Notes: a model not told the origin generated them from the letters alone. A DNA stretch of 64,000 nucleotides from Ectobacillus sp. JY-23 (GCF_023022965.1 NZ_CP095462.1:2832001-2896000); one strand, 5' to 3'. Shown: positions 8,941-17,553, numbered from the stretch's first letter. Program-made: numbers and translations.

Positions 8941-9726
8941 ATGAGACAGGTCATTACCAGTGTGTTTTCGCTTTTATTATTGCTTGCGCCTTGTCATGTA
9001 TTTGCTGAAAAAGCGGCGATTAAAGCTCCGCCTTCCGCTCTCGACATATCAAAGGAAAATACGTATCCCAACCCGACGCAGGATTTGCCGCGGTTGCAGC
9101 CGAGCGAGCTCGCTAAAAATCTATTGGATACGTCTAAAATACCAATTGAAAATCCAGATCTTATTCGAATGTTTAACGAAACATCGATTTCCAATGCACC
9201 GCTTGCTGTTGGGTACCGTGCTAAAATTTATCTGGGTCAGTGGCCGCTCAACTACGAGTCCACGGAAACAACGGTAAATTGGGAGTATCAACAAATTAAT
9301 CGAAACTTTCACGATAATCGCGGCGGCAAAACGTTTCACGCATTGTCGTATCATCAGGACACCCAGAAAATCATCCAGGGCGGTTTGACTGCGCCAATTA
9401 AGAATGCAGAGGACGTCAAAAAAATGATGCTTCTAAAGGCAATGTCCAAAACGAATTTGCCGCTTGCTTTTCAAACGGTAGTTGGTTACGGTACAAAGCA
9501 CAGCCGTGTCTACAATATTGCACCAAGCAACTTGGGCTACTTAACAGCCTACGCACCTGCTGTTAACGAAAAAGGGAAAGTAACCTTTGGTGAGGTATAT
9601 TTGGTGCTAAAGGGCAACCAACGTCACCTGCTTATTAAAAACGTAACCTCACAAGGCATCGGTGCTTGGATTCCGGTGCAGGATCACGTGTCGTTTGGAT
9701 TTGTTACATCGCCAACGCCGCGCTAA
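8941..9726 (+). CDS. yfkD: YfkD-like secreted protein
   Basis: Exported protein of 261 aa counted from the ATG at 8941, preceded by GAAAGGGG; a longer in-frame start at 8911-8914 lacks a site. Residues 1-22 form a Sec signal peptide (VITSVFSLLLLLAPCHVFA, cleavage after AEA-like AEK region). The mature part is soluble, with no recognised enzymatic motif; PLAVGYRAKIYLGQWPLNYES and the C-terminal GIGAWIPVQDHVSFGFV are recalled from Bacillus YfkD proteins. Placement between the cax antiporter and the radical SAM gene yfkAB supports that name. Role unknown. Confidence 0.8.
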   Translation: MRQVITSVFSLLLLLAPCHVFAEKAAIKAPPSALDISKENTYPNPTQDLPRLQPSELAKNLLDTSKIPIENPDLIRMFNETSISNAPLAVGYRAKIYLGQWPLNYESTETTVNWEYQQINRNFHDNRGGKTFHALSYHQDTQKIIQGGLTAPIKNAEDVKKMMLLKAMSKTNLPLAFQTVVGYGTKHSRVYNIAPSNLGYLTAYAPAVNEKGKVTFGEVYLVLKGNQRHLLIKNVTSQGIGAWIPVQDHVSFGFVTSPTPR

Positions 9727-9738
9727 GGGAAAGTTGCT

Positions 9739-9772
9739 AAAAAAGGTGCTCCTTATGAGGAGCACCTTTTTA
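9739..9772. terminator. Bidirectional terminator between yfkD and yfkAB
   Basis: AAAAAGGTGCTCC-TTATG-AGGAGCACCTTTTT: 12-bp stem with A tract on one side and T tract on the other, so it can stop transcription from both convergent genes. Confidence 0.9.
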
Positions 9773-10885
9773 CATGATATTGGCTTTTCTTGTTAAGAAA
9801 TTTGTATCAGGATAATAGCTGTTTTTCACTAAGATGTTCGGTCCAAGGCATTTGACTGCCGGACAATGGCAGCTCAGTTCTTTTGCGGTCTTAGAAGCTG
9901 TCCAGGTATCATAAGCTTCCTGCAGGGTATGTGTTTGAATGTTACCAAGCGCCGGTGTGTCACCGAAGTCCGTCACAATGATGTTGCCATCAAAAATATT
10001 TACATTTAAACGAGAGCGACCGTCCGGATCGTTTCGCACTGTCACATTTTTACTATTACGCAGCTTTTGCAAAACCTTCAAATCTTCTTCATCGTCACTG
10101 CATGCATAAAACGGCAGGGTGCCAAACAGCATCCATACATTTTCATCGCGAATGTCCAACAAATTTGAAATCGCCGCACGAATTTCCTCTTTTGTCAAAA
10201 TTTCAAGTGTACTTGCGAAATCACTTGGATACATTGGGTGCACCTCATGCCTTTGGCAGCCCATCTCCTCCACAATTTGTCGGTGAATATGCGTTATATG
10301 AGGCAATGTACGTTTATTCAGCATTGTTTCTGCTGATACAATTACCCCGGCTTGTGTGAGTGCCTTGCTGTTGTCAATCATGCGCTGGAACAGCTTTGCA
10401 CGCTGCTCGAAGCTCGGCTTGCGCTCCATCATCGCAAATCCGCCTTCCACGAAATCCTCAATTGTCCCCCAGTTATGGGAAATATGTAACACATCCAAGT
10501 ACGGTATAATTTGCTCATAACGCGCCAACTCTATAGTTAAATTGGAGTTAATTTGTGTGCGTACACCGCGCTCATGCGCATAACGTAAAATTGGTGCCAC
10601 ATAGTTTTCCACCGACTTTTTGGAAAGCATCGGCTCACCGCCAGTAATGCTAAGGGAGCGCAAGTGCGTAATTTCATCCAAGCGTTTTAAAATTAAATCA
10701 AGAGGCAGGGCATTTGGATCTTTTGGCTGCAGTGTGTAACCAACCGCGCAGTGCTCGCATCTCATATTGCAAAGAGTAGTTGTGGTAAACTCAACGTTTG
10801 TTAACGTCATTTTTCCATGCTCTTGTACATCCATATACGCTTCCCACGGATCGTAGGAGGGTGTAATTTTTTGTAGTACCTTCAT
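9770..10885 (-). CDS. yfkAB: Radical SAM/CxCxxxxC-motif protein YfkAB
   Basis: Radical S-adenosylmethionine protein of 371 aa. The [4Fe-4S] cluster motif is CNMRCEHC (Cys39, Cys43, Cys46), preceded by the strand VEFTTTTL and followed by the SAM-binding GGEP motif (SITGGEPML). The C-terminal half holds further cysteines (YACSDDEED, ELSCHCPAVKCLGPN), matching the YfkB half that is fused to YfkA in Bacilli. The ATG at 10885 is used because AAAGGAG lies ten or so bases upstream; a longer in-frame start at 10921 has none. The reaction is not established. Convergent with yfkD and sharing its terminator. Confidence 0.9.
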   Translation of the reverse strand: MKVLQKITPSYDPWEAYMDVQEHGKMTLTNVEFTTTTLCNMRCEHCAVGYTLQPKDPNALPLDLILKRLDEITHLRSLSITGGEPMLSKKSVENYVAPILRYAHERGVRTQINSNLTIELARYEQIIPYLDVLHISHNWGTIEDFVEGGFAMMERKPSFEQRAKLFQRMIDNSKALTQAGVIVSAETMLNKRTLPHITHIHRQIVEEMGCQRHEVHPMYPSDFASTLEILTKEEIRAAISNLLDIRDENVWMLFGTLPFYACSDDEEDLKVLQKLRNSKNVTVRNDPDGRSRLNVNIFDGNIIVTDFGDTPALGNIQTHTLQEAYDTWTASKTAKELSCHCPAVKCLGPNILVKNSYYPDTNFLTRKANIM

Positions 10886-11020
10886 ATATAAAACTCCTTT
10901 ATTCAGCAAGAAATCGTCCATCCTTAATCATAGAAGAAACCGTCTGTTTAATAAACCGTTTTGCTTAAAAAAAATTTCTTGTATAATAAGAACCAACCAT
11001 AGAAAAAGGAGCGAGTACCC

Positions 11021-11203
11021 ATGGGCAACGCTACAAACAACAAAGATTCACAACTAGTATATTTGAAGGAACGTTTAAATATGTTTGTCCAAGTTATCGA
11101 TACAATTGAGCCAGAGGAAGTGGAGCTTGAAGATATCGACCGCTTGCTTGGTATGCTGGACGAGCTTGAGCATAAGTGTGAGCAATTCAAAAAAGGCGAG
11201 TAA
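11021..11203 (+). CDS. Small SE1561-family protein (YfjT-like, 60 aa)
   Basis: Small acidic protein of 60 aa preceded by AAAAGGAGCG and followed at once by a terminator, so it is clearly an expressed single gene. The sequence is helical, with LVYLKERLNMFVQVIDTIEP and DIDRLLGMLDELEHKCEQF, a pattern I recall from the SE1561/YfjT small proteins of Bacilli. No signal peptide or membrane helix. Function unknown; its position between yfkAB and pdaA supports the assignment. Confidence 0.8.
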   Translation: MGNATNNKDSQLVYLKERLNMFVQVIDTIEPEEVELEDIDRLLGMLDELEHKCEQFKKGE

Positions 11204-11219
11204 ACAACTCGCTTTTTTT
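11192..11219 (+). terminator. Intrinsic terminator after SE1561-like gene
   Basis: GGCGAG-TAAACAA-CTCGC followed by TTTTTTT. The stem's left arm contains the last codons of the gene. Confidence 0.85.
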
Positions 11220-11318
11220 CTATGCGAGAAAAATTCTTATGCTTCTCCCCTGAAAAGGAGTATAATCGAGTTGTGCAACTTTTCGTAAAGTTAACAGCGT
11301 TCACAGGGGGGAAACAAA

Positions 11319-12842
11319 ATGGAAAAGCTTCAAGAAAGCATGTATCAGCTTATTGTTGAAACTTCAACAAACTTGCCAAAGGACGTGCGTCGCGCCATCC
11401 AGCGTGCGAAGGAACGTGAAAGCGCCGGCACTCGCTCTGCTATGGCTCTGGATACAATTACAAACAACATTAAAATGGCTGACGACAACATTTCACCGAT
11501 TTGTCAGGACACGGGAATGCCTACGTTCAAGGTGAAAACACCAGTTGGTGTGAACCAGCTTGTCATCAAAGAAGCCATCTATAAAGCAATCGAACAAGCA
11601 ACAGCTGACGGCAAGCTACGCCCAAACTCTGTTGACTCGCTATTTGGCAACAACAGCGGCAACAACCTTGGTGCGGGCACGCCGGTTATTAAGTTTGAAC
11701 AATGGGAAAACGATTACATTGACGCGCGTCTTATCTTAAAGGGCGGCGGCTGTGAAAATAAAAATATTCAATACAGCTTACCATGTGAGCTAGAAGGCTT
11801 AGGACGCGCAGGACGCGACCTGGACGGTATTCGCAAATGCTTAATGCATGCTGTATATCAAGCGCAAGGACAGGGCTGCAGTGCTGGTGTAATCGGCGTC
11901 GGTATCGGCGGCGACCGCACATCAGGCTACGAGCTCGCAAAGGAGCAGCTATTCCGTTCCTTAGACGACGAAAACAGCATTCCAGAATTACGTCAGCTTG
12001 AAGAATACGTGATGGAAAACGCGAACAAGCTTGGCATTGGTACAATGGGCTTTGGCGGCGAAACAACGCTACTAGGCTGTAAAATTGGCGTATATCACCG
12101 CTTGCCGGCAAGCTTCTTTGTCTCCGTAGCGTACAACTGCTGGGCATACCGCCGTTTAGGTATTAAAATGAACCCGGAAACAGGCGAAATTACAGAATGG
12201 CTGTACCAAGAAGGCGACGACACGCTGCAGCACGAAGCGCCCCAAGAAACAGAAACAGCGCAGCGCGAAATCGTCCTGCAAGCACCAATTACAGAGGAGC
12301 AAATCCGCGAGCTTCGCGTCGGTGATGTTGTAACAATCAACGGCATGATGTATACAGGCCGCGATGCGCTTCATAAGCACCTAATGGACAACGACTGTCC
12401 GGTGGATCTCAACGGTCAAATTATCTATCACTGCGGTCCAGTTGTCATGAAGGACGGCGAAAAGTGGACGATTAAAGCCGCAGGTCCTACAACGAGTATT
12501 CGTGAGGAGCCGTATCAAGGCGATATCATGAAGAAATTTGGTCTGCGTGCGGTTATCGGTAAGGGCGGCATGGGTGCTAAAACGCTTGCAGCATTAAAAG
12601 AGCACGGTGGCGTGTATCTAAACGCAATCGGCGGCGCAGCACAGTACTACGCAGAATGCATCAAAGACGTAGAAGGCGTCGACTTCATGCAGTTTGGTAT
12701 CCCAGAAGCGATGTGGCACCTGCGCGTAGAAGGCTTCAAAGCAGTTGTCACAATGGACTCTCACGGCAACAGCCTGCATGCTGATGTAGACAAATCCTCA
12801 TTAGAAAAGCTATCACAATTTAAAGAGCCAGTATTCAAATAA
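11319..12842 (+). CDS. fumA: Class I fumarate hydratase (iron-sulfur)
   Basis: Class I, oxygen-sensitive fumarase (507 aa) that hydrates fumarate to L-malate in the TCA cycle. The three cysteines expected to ligate the [4Fe-4S] cluster are visible: Cys62 in SPICQDTGMPTF, Cys145 in KGGGCENKN and Cys187 in GQGCSAGVIGVGIGGDR. The C-terminal domain (about 330-500) carries MYTGRDALHKHL and the GPTTSIREEPY segment of the beta domain, so alpha and beta parts are fused in one chain as in FumA/FumB. The ATG at 11319 follows CAGGGGGGAAAC. It has its own terminator. This gene is inserted relative to the B. subtilis yfj order, as I recall it. Confidence 0.95.
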   Translation: MEKLQESMYQLIVETSTNLPKDVRRAIQRAKERESAGTRSAMALDTITNNIKMADDNISPICQDTGMPTFKVKTPVGVNQLVIKEAIYKAIEQATADGKLRPNSVDSLFGNNSGNNLGAGTPVIKFEQWENDYIDARLILKGGGCENKNIQYSLPCELEGLGRAGRDLDGIRKCLMHAVYQAQGQGCSAGVIGVGIGGDRTSGYELAKEQLFRSLDDENSIPELRQLEEYVMENANKLGIGTMGFGGETTLLGCKIGVYHRLPASFFVSVAYNCWAYRRLGIKMNPETGEITEWLYQEGDDTLQHEAPQETETAQREIVLQAPITEEQIRELRVGDVVTINGMMYTGRDALHKHLMDNDCPVDLNGQIIYHCGPVVMKDGEKWTIKAAGPTTSIREEPYQGDIMKKFGLRAVIGKGGMGAKTLAALKEHGGVYLNAIGGAAQYYAECIKDVEGVDFMQFGIPEAMWHLRVEGFKAVVTMDSHGNSLHADVDKSSLEKLSQFKEPVFK

Positions 12843-12870
12843 GGCGAAGCAGATGCTTCGTCTTTTTTGT
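12843..12870 (+). terminator. Intrinsic terminator after fumarase
   Basis: GGCGAAGCA-GA-TGCTTCGTC stem followed by TTTTTT, starting at the stop codon. Confidence 0.9.
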
Positions 12871-12880
12871 GGTGTACTTT

Positions 12881-12975
12881 CGGTCAGTTTGGCGGATAAT
12901 TCAGCCAAATTACAAATATTTCGGTCAGTTTAGGGTATATTCCGGTCAGTTTAAAAGACATTCCGGTCAAACCAC
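12881..12975 (+). repeat. Degenerate 21-nt-period repeat, core TTCCGGTCAGTTTA
   Basis: Four copies of (T/C)CGGTCA(GTTT) start near 12881, 12922, 12943 and 12964. The last three are 21 bases apart and the first gap is 41, with a degenerate unit (TTCAGCCAAATTACAAA) filling it. The array lies between the fumarase terminator and the ribosome binding site of pdaA. The same motif occurs in inverse orientation at 60912-60966. Function unknown. Confidence 0.7.
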
Positions 12976-13057
12976 TTGGAAAACAATACCCGGCATGAAA
13001 ACAAAGCATAAAACAGAAAATACGAGTACGAAGCACTGCGGAAAGGAGCTTACAACC

Positions 13058-13852
13058 ATGAACAAAAAACGGATTGCCTTCGCTGTACTCGTAATGATGC
13101 TGATGTGCATCCCATCAGCGGTATTCGCCTATGCGAATGCTGCCAATCATTGGGGGACACCGCGAAACAACCAAGAACAGCCGCCAGATGCAGGTAAAGA
13201 ATTCACTAGCCTGATTGAGAAATACGATAGCTTTTACCTAGGTGATACAAGCAAAAAAGACATTTACCTCACATTCGATAACGGATATGAAAATGGCTAT
13301 ACGGAAAAGATTTTAAACGTATTGAAAAAGAAAAAAGTGCCGGCAACCTTCTTTATCACAGGTCAATATATTAAAGAACAGCCTAAAATCGTCAAGCGCA
13401 TGGTTAAGGATGGCCACATTATTGGCAACCATTCCTGGCACCATCCTGATCTTACATCCGTTAGCGACACCCGCTTTCGAAAAGAACTGCAGCTACTTGA
13501 GGACGAAGTAAAAAGCTTAACCGGTCAAAAAGAACTGAAATACCTTCGCCCACCGCGTGGCATCTTTAGCGAACGCACTCTTGCTTTATCAAAAGAAATG
13601 GGCTATTACAACGTATTTTGGTCACTCGCTTTTATTGACTGGAAGGTGGACCAACAACGCGGCTGGAAGTATGCACATGACAGCGTTATGAATCAAATTC
13701 ATCCCGGCGCTATCATCCTGCTTCACTCCGTATCGAGCGACAACGCTGAGGCGCTCGGAAAAATCATCGACGACCTTCGCAAGCGCGGCTATACATTCAA
13801 AAGCCTAGATGATTTGACAAATGCCAAATTTGGCCCAAAAATCAACTATTAA
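13058..13852 (+). CDS. pdaA: Polysaccharide deacetylase PdaA-like (muramic delta-lactam forming)
   Basis: Secreted NodB-fold deacetylase (264 aa) resembling PdaA, which removes the N-acetyl group from muramic acid during delta-lactam formation in spore cortex peptidoglycan. Signal peptide at 1-24 (FAVLVMMLMCIPSAVFA). Catalytic motif 1 is TFDNGYENG with Asp74; here N replaces the second Asp of the usual TFDDG, as in PdaA of B. subtilis. Metal-binding histidines His125 and His129 are in GNHSWHHPDL; motif 3 RPPRGIFSE and motif 5 ILLHSVS are present. ATG 13058 has AAAGGAG ten bases upstream; the longer open frame upstream lies over the repeat array and is not coding. Supports a spore-forming host. 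Confidence 0.93.
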   Translation: MNKKRIAFAVLVMMLMCIPSAVFAYANAANHWGTPRNNQEQPPDAGKEFTSLIEKYDSFYLGDTSKKDIYLTFDNGYENGYTEKILNVLKKKKVPATFFITGQYIKEQPKIVKRMVKDGHIIGNHSWHHPDLTSVSDTRFRKELQLLEDEVKSLTGQKELKYLRPPRGIFSERTLALSKEMGYYNVFWSLAFIDWKVDQQRGWKYAHDSVMNQIHPGAIILLHSVSSDNAEALGKIIDDLRKRGYTFKSLDDLTNAKFGPKINY

Positions 13853-13853
13853 C

Positions 13854-13884
13854 AAGCTGTGAGCCTCTCGCTCACAGCTTTCTT
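13854..13884 (+). terminator. Terminator hairpin after pdaA
   Basis: AAGCTGTGAG-CCTCTCG-CTCACAGCTT 10-bp stem followed by TCTT, a short T tract. Confidence 0.65.
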
Positions 13885-13894
13885 GCATGTCGTA

Positions 13895-13903
13895 TGTTAT
13901 AAT
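13895..13903 (+). promoter_or_regulatory. Extended -10 promoter for DNA glycosylase gene
   Basis: TGTTATAAT (TGnTATAAT) 22 bases before the start codon of the glycosylase gene. The same CGTATGTTATAAT string occurs before scrR at about 55645-55657. Confidence 0.5.
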
Positions 13904-13924
13904 GGGGCAAAAAGGGTGAACACT

Positions 13925-14785
13925 ATGTGGAGAAAGACGGTCGAACTACAAAACCCGTATAACTGGGAACAAGTCCTGCAGCGGCTAGCAATGGATCCGC
14001 TGCACGCAGTAGATATAGAAAAAAGTGAAATCAAAGTGCCACTTATCGTGAACGAAACAGAAATAGTTGTCTCCGTCCAAGGAACTGGCCCCCTTGCAGC
14101 ACCTGCGTTTGTCATAACAAGCGAGGGACCGGAAGAAGATATTATCCAGCGCATTAGTAAGATCTTTGGGTGGCAACAAGACATGGAACGCATTCACAGC
14201 CATTTCTTACAAACAAACCTGCGTCCTATCTTTAAAACCTTTGCGTACACACCAATTGTGCTCGAATTTAACTACTTTGACTGCCTAGTGCGCTGCATCA
14301 TCCACCAGCAGCTTAACCTAAAATTCGCCTTTACCCTGACAGAACGCTTCGTTCACACCTACGGCAAGCAAATCGACGGTGTTTGGTTTTACCCAACACC
14401 TGCAGTTGTCGCAAAGATAACCGTAGAAGAACTGCGCGCCCTGCAGTTTAGCCAACGAAAAGCAGAATATATGATTCACCTCGCGCAGCACATCGTCAGC
14501 GGCCACCTACACTTAGACGATCTTGGGGCAATGAGTGACGAAGAAGTCATGAAAACCTTGTTACCACTGCGCGGCATTGGACCATGGACCGTCCAAAACT
14601 TTTTAATGTTCGCGCTCGGACGACCAAACATGTTTCCAAAAGCAGACATCGGTCTTCAGCGCGCCGTCCAGCAGCTGCTTGGACTTTCACAAAAGCCAGA
14701 CGATCACATGCTAGAGGAATTGAAACAACAATGGGAGCCATATGGGAGCTACGCATCCCTGTACCTATGGCGTAGTATAGAGTAG
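13925..14785 (+). CDS. DNA-3-methyladenine glycosylase II, HhH-GPD family (YfjP-like)
   Basis: Base-excision repair glycosylase (286 aa) that removes alkylated purines from DNA. The helix-hairpin-helix is LLPLRGIGPWTVQNFLMFALG, followed by the GPD-type loop FPKADIGLQ whose Asp, about residue 241, is the catalytic aspartate. The N-terminal half has the AlkA-type beta domain and FNYFDCLVRCIIHQQLNLKFA helix. ATG 13925 follows AAAGGGTGA; the open frame extends 22 codons further upstream over the pdaA terminator and is not used. It is followed 12 bases later by the RNA methyltransferase, matching the B. subtilis yfjP-yfjO pair. Confidence 0.93.
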   Translation: MWRKTVELQNPYNWEQVLQRLAMDPLHAVDIEKSEIKVPLIVNETEIVVSVQGTGPLAAPAFVITSEGPEEDIIQRISKIFGWQQDMERIHSHFLQTNLRPIFKTFAYTPIVLEFNYFDCLVRCIIHQQLNLKFAFTLTERFVHTYGKQIDGVWFYPTPAVVAKITVEELRALQFSQRKAEYMIHLAQHIVSGHLHLDDLGAMSDEEVMKTLLPLRGIGPWTVQNFLMFALGRPNMFPKADIGLQRAVQQLLGLSQKPDDHMLEELKQQWEPYGSYASLYLWRSIE

Positions 14786-14797
14786 GAGTGTAATACC

Positions 14798-16186
14798 TTG
14801 ACACAAAAACAAACACCATACGAAAGCAAGCTTCAAATGGGACAAACCTTTCCCGTTACAATTAAACGACTTGGTATCAACGGCGAAGGGGTCGGCTACT
14901 TCAAACGACAGGTCGTCTTCATCCAAGGCGCCCTGCCAGGGGAGGAAGTCGTTGCCGAAGTAACCAACATCAAAAGAGGCTTTGCCGAGGCAAAGCTGAA
15001 AAAAATTCGCAAAGCATCACCCCAGCGCGTCGCACCGCCATGTCCCGTATACGACCAATGCGGCGGCTGTCAGCTGCAGCACCTATCCTACGACGGACAA
15101 CTCGAACAAAAGCGTGACATCGTTGTCCAAGCCTTTGAAAAATACACAAAAGTGCCGACAAGCCTCATCCGTAACACCATCGGGATGGAAGACCCTTGGC
15201 ACTACCGAAACAAAAGTCAGCTTCAGGTCGGCAAAGCCAAAAACGGCATCATCGCCGGACTGTACGCGCTAGGCTCGCATCAACTTGTCGACATCTCAGA
15301 CTGCCTCATTCAGCACAAGGCAACAAATGAAGTCACACAAAAGGTGAAGCGCATCCTAGAGAGACTAGACATCTCGGTATATAACGAACGGAAGCGCACC
15401 GGACTTATCCGCACCATCGTCACGCGCATCGGTGTGCAAACAGGAGAAATACAGCTCGTCTTAATCACAAGTAAAAAAGAACTGCCCCGCAAAGAGCAGT
15501 TCATCAAGCAGGTCCAAACCGCCCTGCCGCAGGTCAAATCCATCATGCAGAACGTAAACGGCGAAAAAACCTCGCTCATCTTCGGTGACGAAACCTTCCG
15601 CCTCGCTGGCAAGGAAGTCATCCAAGAAACACTCGGCGATCTCAGCTTCGAGCTATCCGCCCGCGCCTTCTTCCAGCTCAACCCGGTCCAAACCGTCAAG
15701 CTGTACGACGAAGCCAAAAAAGCGGCTGGCCTCACCGGCAAAGAAAAAATCGTCGACGCCTACTGCGGCGTAGGCACCATCGGCCTCTGGCTCGCAGACG
15801 GCGCCGCCGAAATCCGCGGCATGGACGTCATCAAGGAATCCATTGAAGACGCACAAAAAAATGCCAAACGTCACGGCTTCACCAACACCAAATACGTAAC
15901 CGGCAAAGCAGAGCACTGGCTCCCCAAATGGGTCAAGGAAGGCTGGCGTCCAGATGTAGTTGTAGTCGACCCGCCAAGAACGGGCTGTGACGACAAGCTG
16001 TTAGAAACGGTATTGCAGGTGCAGCCAAAGCGGATCGTGTACGTGTCCTGTAACCCATCAACGCTGGCTAGGGATATCGAGAAGCTGTCGAAGAAATATG
16101 AAGTGACTTACATGCAGCCGGTGGATATGTTTCCGCATACGGCGCATGTGGAGAATGTGGCGCAGTTAATTTTGAAGAAGAATTAA
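14798..16186 (+). CDS. 23S rRNA (uracil-C5)-methyltransferase, RumA/RlmCD family (YfjO-like)
   Basis: SAM-dependent RNA m5U methyltransferase (462 aa). Residues 15-70 form a TRAM RNA-binding domain. Four cysteines for the [4Fe-4S] cluster are seen: Cys82, Cys88, Cys91 ([10 protein letters not shown]) and Cys168 (DISDCLIQ). The methyltransferase domain has [14 protein letters not shown] for SAM binding, DPPRTGCD and the catalytic Cys418 in [14 protein letters not shown] start at 14798 with GGAGTG upstream. Codons in about 15,000-15,960 are unusually rich in C/G third positions compared with neighbours. Bacilli have two such paralogues; location suggests YfjO rather than RlmCD, so the exact rRNA target is uncertain. 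Confidence 0.93.
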   Translation: MTQKQTPYESKLQMGQTFPVTIKRLGINGEGVGYFKRQVVFIQGALPGEEVVAEVTNIKRGFAEAKLKKIRKASPQRVAPPCPVYDQCGGCQLQHLSYDGQLEQKRDIVVQAFEKYTKVPTSLIRNTIGMEDPWHYRNKSQLQVGKAKNGIIAGLYALGSHQLVDISDCLIQHKATNEVTQKVKRILERLDISVYNERKRTGLIRTIVTRIGVQTGEIQLVLITSKKELPRKEQFIKQVQTALPQVKSIMQNVNGEKTSLIFGDETFRLAGKEVIQETLGDLSFELSARAFFQLNPVQTVKLYDEAKKAAGLTGKEKIVDAYCGVGTIGLWLADGAAEIRGMDVIKESIEDAQKNAKRHGFTNTKYVTGKAEHWLPKWVKEGWRPDVVVVDPPRTGCDDKLLETVLQVQPKRIVYVSCNPSTLARDIEKLSKKYEVTYMQPVDMFPHTAHVENVAQLILKKN

Positions 16187-16313
16187 TCGTGTAGCTTTTT
16201 AATATGCTTAAGTATAATGTTTTCAAGTAGGGGCGTTGAGAAGTGATAAGAGATTCTTGGCGTCCCTTCTGTGGTTATTTCAATGCGTGCGACTAAGCCA
16301 TGAAAAATATCGG

Positions 16314-16351
16314 GAGCTACTTCTTGTATGCTAGCATACAAGAAGTAGCTC
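16314..16351. repeat. 38-bp perfect palindrome, probable terminator
   Basis: The sequence from GAGCTACTTCTTGTATG (16314) across CTAG to its exact reverse complement (ending 16351) is a perfect 38-bp palindrome, followed by TTTTACTTTACTT. As RNA it makes a 17-bp stem with a four-base loop and T-rich tail, so it can terminate the methyltransferase transcript. It also overlaps the end of the recombinase remnant and marks the left edge of the accessory island. Confidence 0.8.
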
Positions 16352-16648
16352 TTTTACTTTACTTAGTGCAACTTTACTTTTTCTATACGACTGGTTAATT
16401 CCTATTACTAGTTGTTTTACAAAATAATGATCATTAAGTAAATGGACTAGTCTCGTAATATTAATTGAGTTTTGTTTTTTAATATTATGGATTGAGCACG
16501 CTTTTTTTCCATAGCGGGCGTAGCTACCATAAATATAGCCTTTTCTACGTGAGCGATACCACATCCCTCTGCCACAATCCGCACAAAAAAGAATATTTGT
16601 GAATAGGTGTTTCTTTAGAGCGATAAGATTTTTAGTCCGAATTTTCAT
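16331..16648 (-). pseudogene. Fragment of a large serine recombinase (zinc beta-ribbon part)
   Basis: A 105-codon frame corresponds to the recombinase zinc beta-ribbon domain of large serine integrases: hydrophobic LFTNILFCADCGRGMWYRS with CxxC, then YGSYARYGKKACS and the IxxxxL segment NITRLVHLLNDHY. The catalytic serine N-terminal domain and the recombinase domain are absent, and the frame runs into the 38-bp palindrome, so this is a decayed remnant of a mobile element integrase. It supports past insertion of mobile DNA at the left boundary of the B12 island. No flanking attachment-site repeats were identified by eye. Confidence 0.65.
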
Positions 16649-17085
16649 TTGTTACTTAACAGCTTTGAAGTCCTCAAAAGAAATGATAGCTTCGTGGGCA
16701 TTCTTTGTTACAACATGTTCTTTAGGATTTATATTCTTTCTTTTATTGCTTGTAACGCTTTGTACTGAACCCTTCCTTGTACAAGATCCCCAGATTTGTG
16801 AGAATTAAACGAATAGTAGAACCTATCCACTTGCGCAGGTGGTAGGATATCATCCTTATAAAGTCTCTTGCGATATTGTCAGTATGACAGCAGTTTAAAA
16901 TGAAATTAGTTGCTCCTAAAATGGAACTTGTTGTACTAAATAGAGATCAGGAATGGTGAAAAGTTGAAATTGAACAGGTGTTTTAGCGTAGTACTAAAAT
17001 GAACAGATAGAACAATGAACACATTAAGGATAACATCATTAAAACATAAATAAAGATACAACTCCTCTTAAAGTCAAAGCGGCTC
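16649..17085. other. Non-coding AT-rich stretch between recombinase remnant and riboswitch promoter
   Basis: About 440 bases with stops in all frames apart from short spurious frames. The phrases TACTAAAATG and GTACTAAA recur loosely between 16915 and 17000 and could be decayed mobile-element DNA, but nothing is recognisable. No gene is supported. Confidence 0.5.
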
Positions 17086-17114
17086 TTGAACAATCTATGT
17101 AACTTCTATAAAAT
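17086..17114 (+). promoter_or_regulatory. Sigma-A promoter for the cobalamin riboswitch transcript
   Basis: TTGAAC, 17-base spacer, TAAAAT: one mismatch in each hexamer. The predicted transcription start near 17121 coincides with the start of the first riboswitch. No comparable promoter is seen before copies 2 or 3, so all three probably lie on one transcript. Confidence 0.7.
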
Positions 17115-17120
17115 GAGTAC

Positions 17121-17310
17121 ATATGGTTGCAGTTTGCATTAATAGGGAATTTGGTGAAAATCCAAAACAGCTCACTTCTACTGTAAAAGCTACGAAACAT
17201 TCGCTAATGTCACTGGGAAACCGGGAAGACGGAATGGATTAGGATTGAAGCTTTAAGTCAGGAGACCTGCCATAAACCTAATACAAGTCTTTCGGTGAGG
17301 AAAGTTTGTT
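17121..17310 (+). promoter_or_regulatory. Cobalamin riboswitch, copy 1
   Basis: Complete cobalamin aptamer. The B12 box AAGTCAGGAGACCTGCC is at 17255-17271. Upstream are other conserved blocks: AATAGGGAATTTGGTG, CAGCTC..., GTCACTGGGAAACCGGGAAGACGG. The ATTAGG before and CCTAAT after the B12 box can pair. The start coincides with the predicted transcription start. It is followed by an intrinsic terminator at 17393, so cobalamin binding should stop transcription. The riboswitch class and its conserved blocks are established knowledge; the control of the operon downstream is inference from position. Confidence 0.93.
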
Positions 17311-17392
17311 ATCAAAACTTGTGTATACCTATATGCATATGGATACTATTTGCAATTTTAATTATCGCAAAAATGTGTCTTTTTTGATAACT

Positions 17393-17425
17393 AACGATTC
17401 TTGCTTTTGCAAGAATCGTTCTTTA
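17393..17425 (+). terminator. Terminator of riboswitch copy 1
   Basis: AACGATTCTTGC-TTTT-GCAAGAATCGTT, a 12-bp perfect stem followed by CTTTATT. Probably the terminator arm of the riboswitch expression platform; the hairpin around AAGTTTGTTATCAAAACTT (about 17302-17321) may belong to the switching region. Confidence 0.8.
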
Positions 17426-17553
17426 TTGCGTATGATTTTAAGCGATTAAGATCACTGGAGAAATTAAAAGATGGGGAGGTGATTAAAAAATCGAAATGCA
17501 AAAATTTGCAGTATAACATGTTTTACCAGAGTAAAAGTTTAGTCCGAATGGGG

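Noticed and set aside
16599-16808. 69-codon frame near the recombinase remnant
   Set aside because: Overlaps the remnant on the other strand, no ribosome binding site and no recognisable features.
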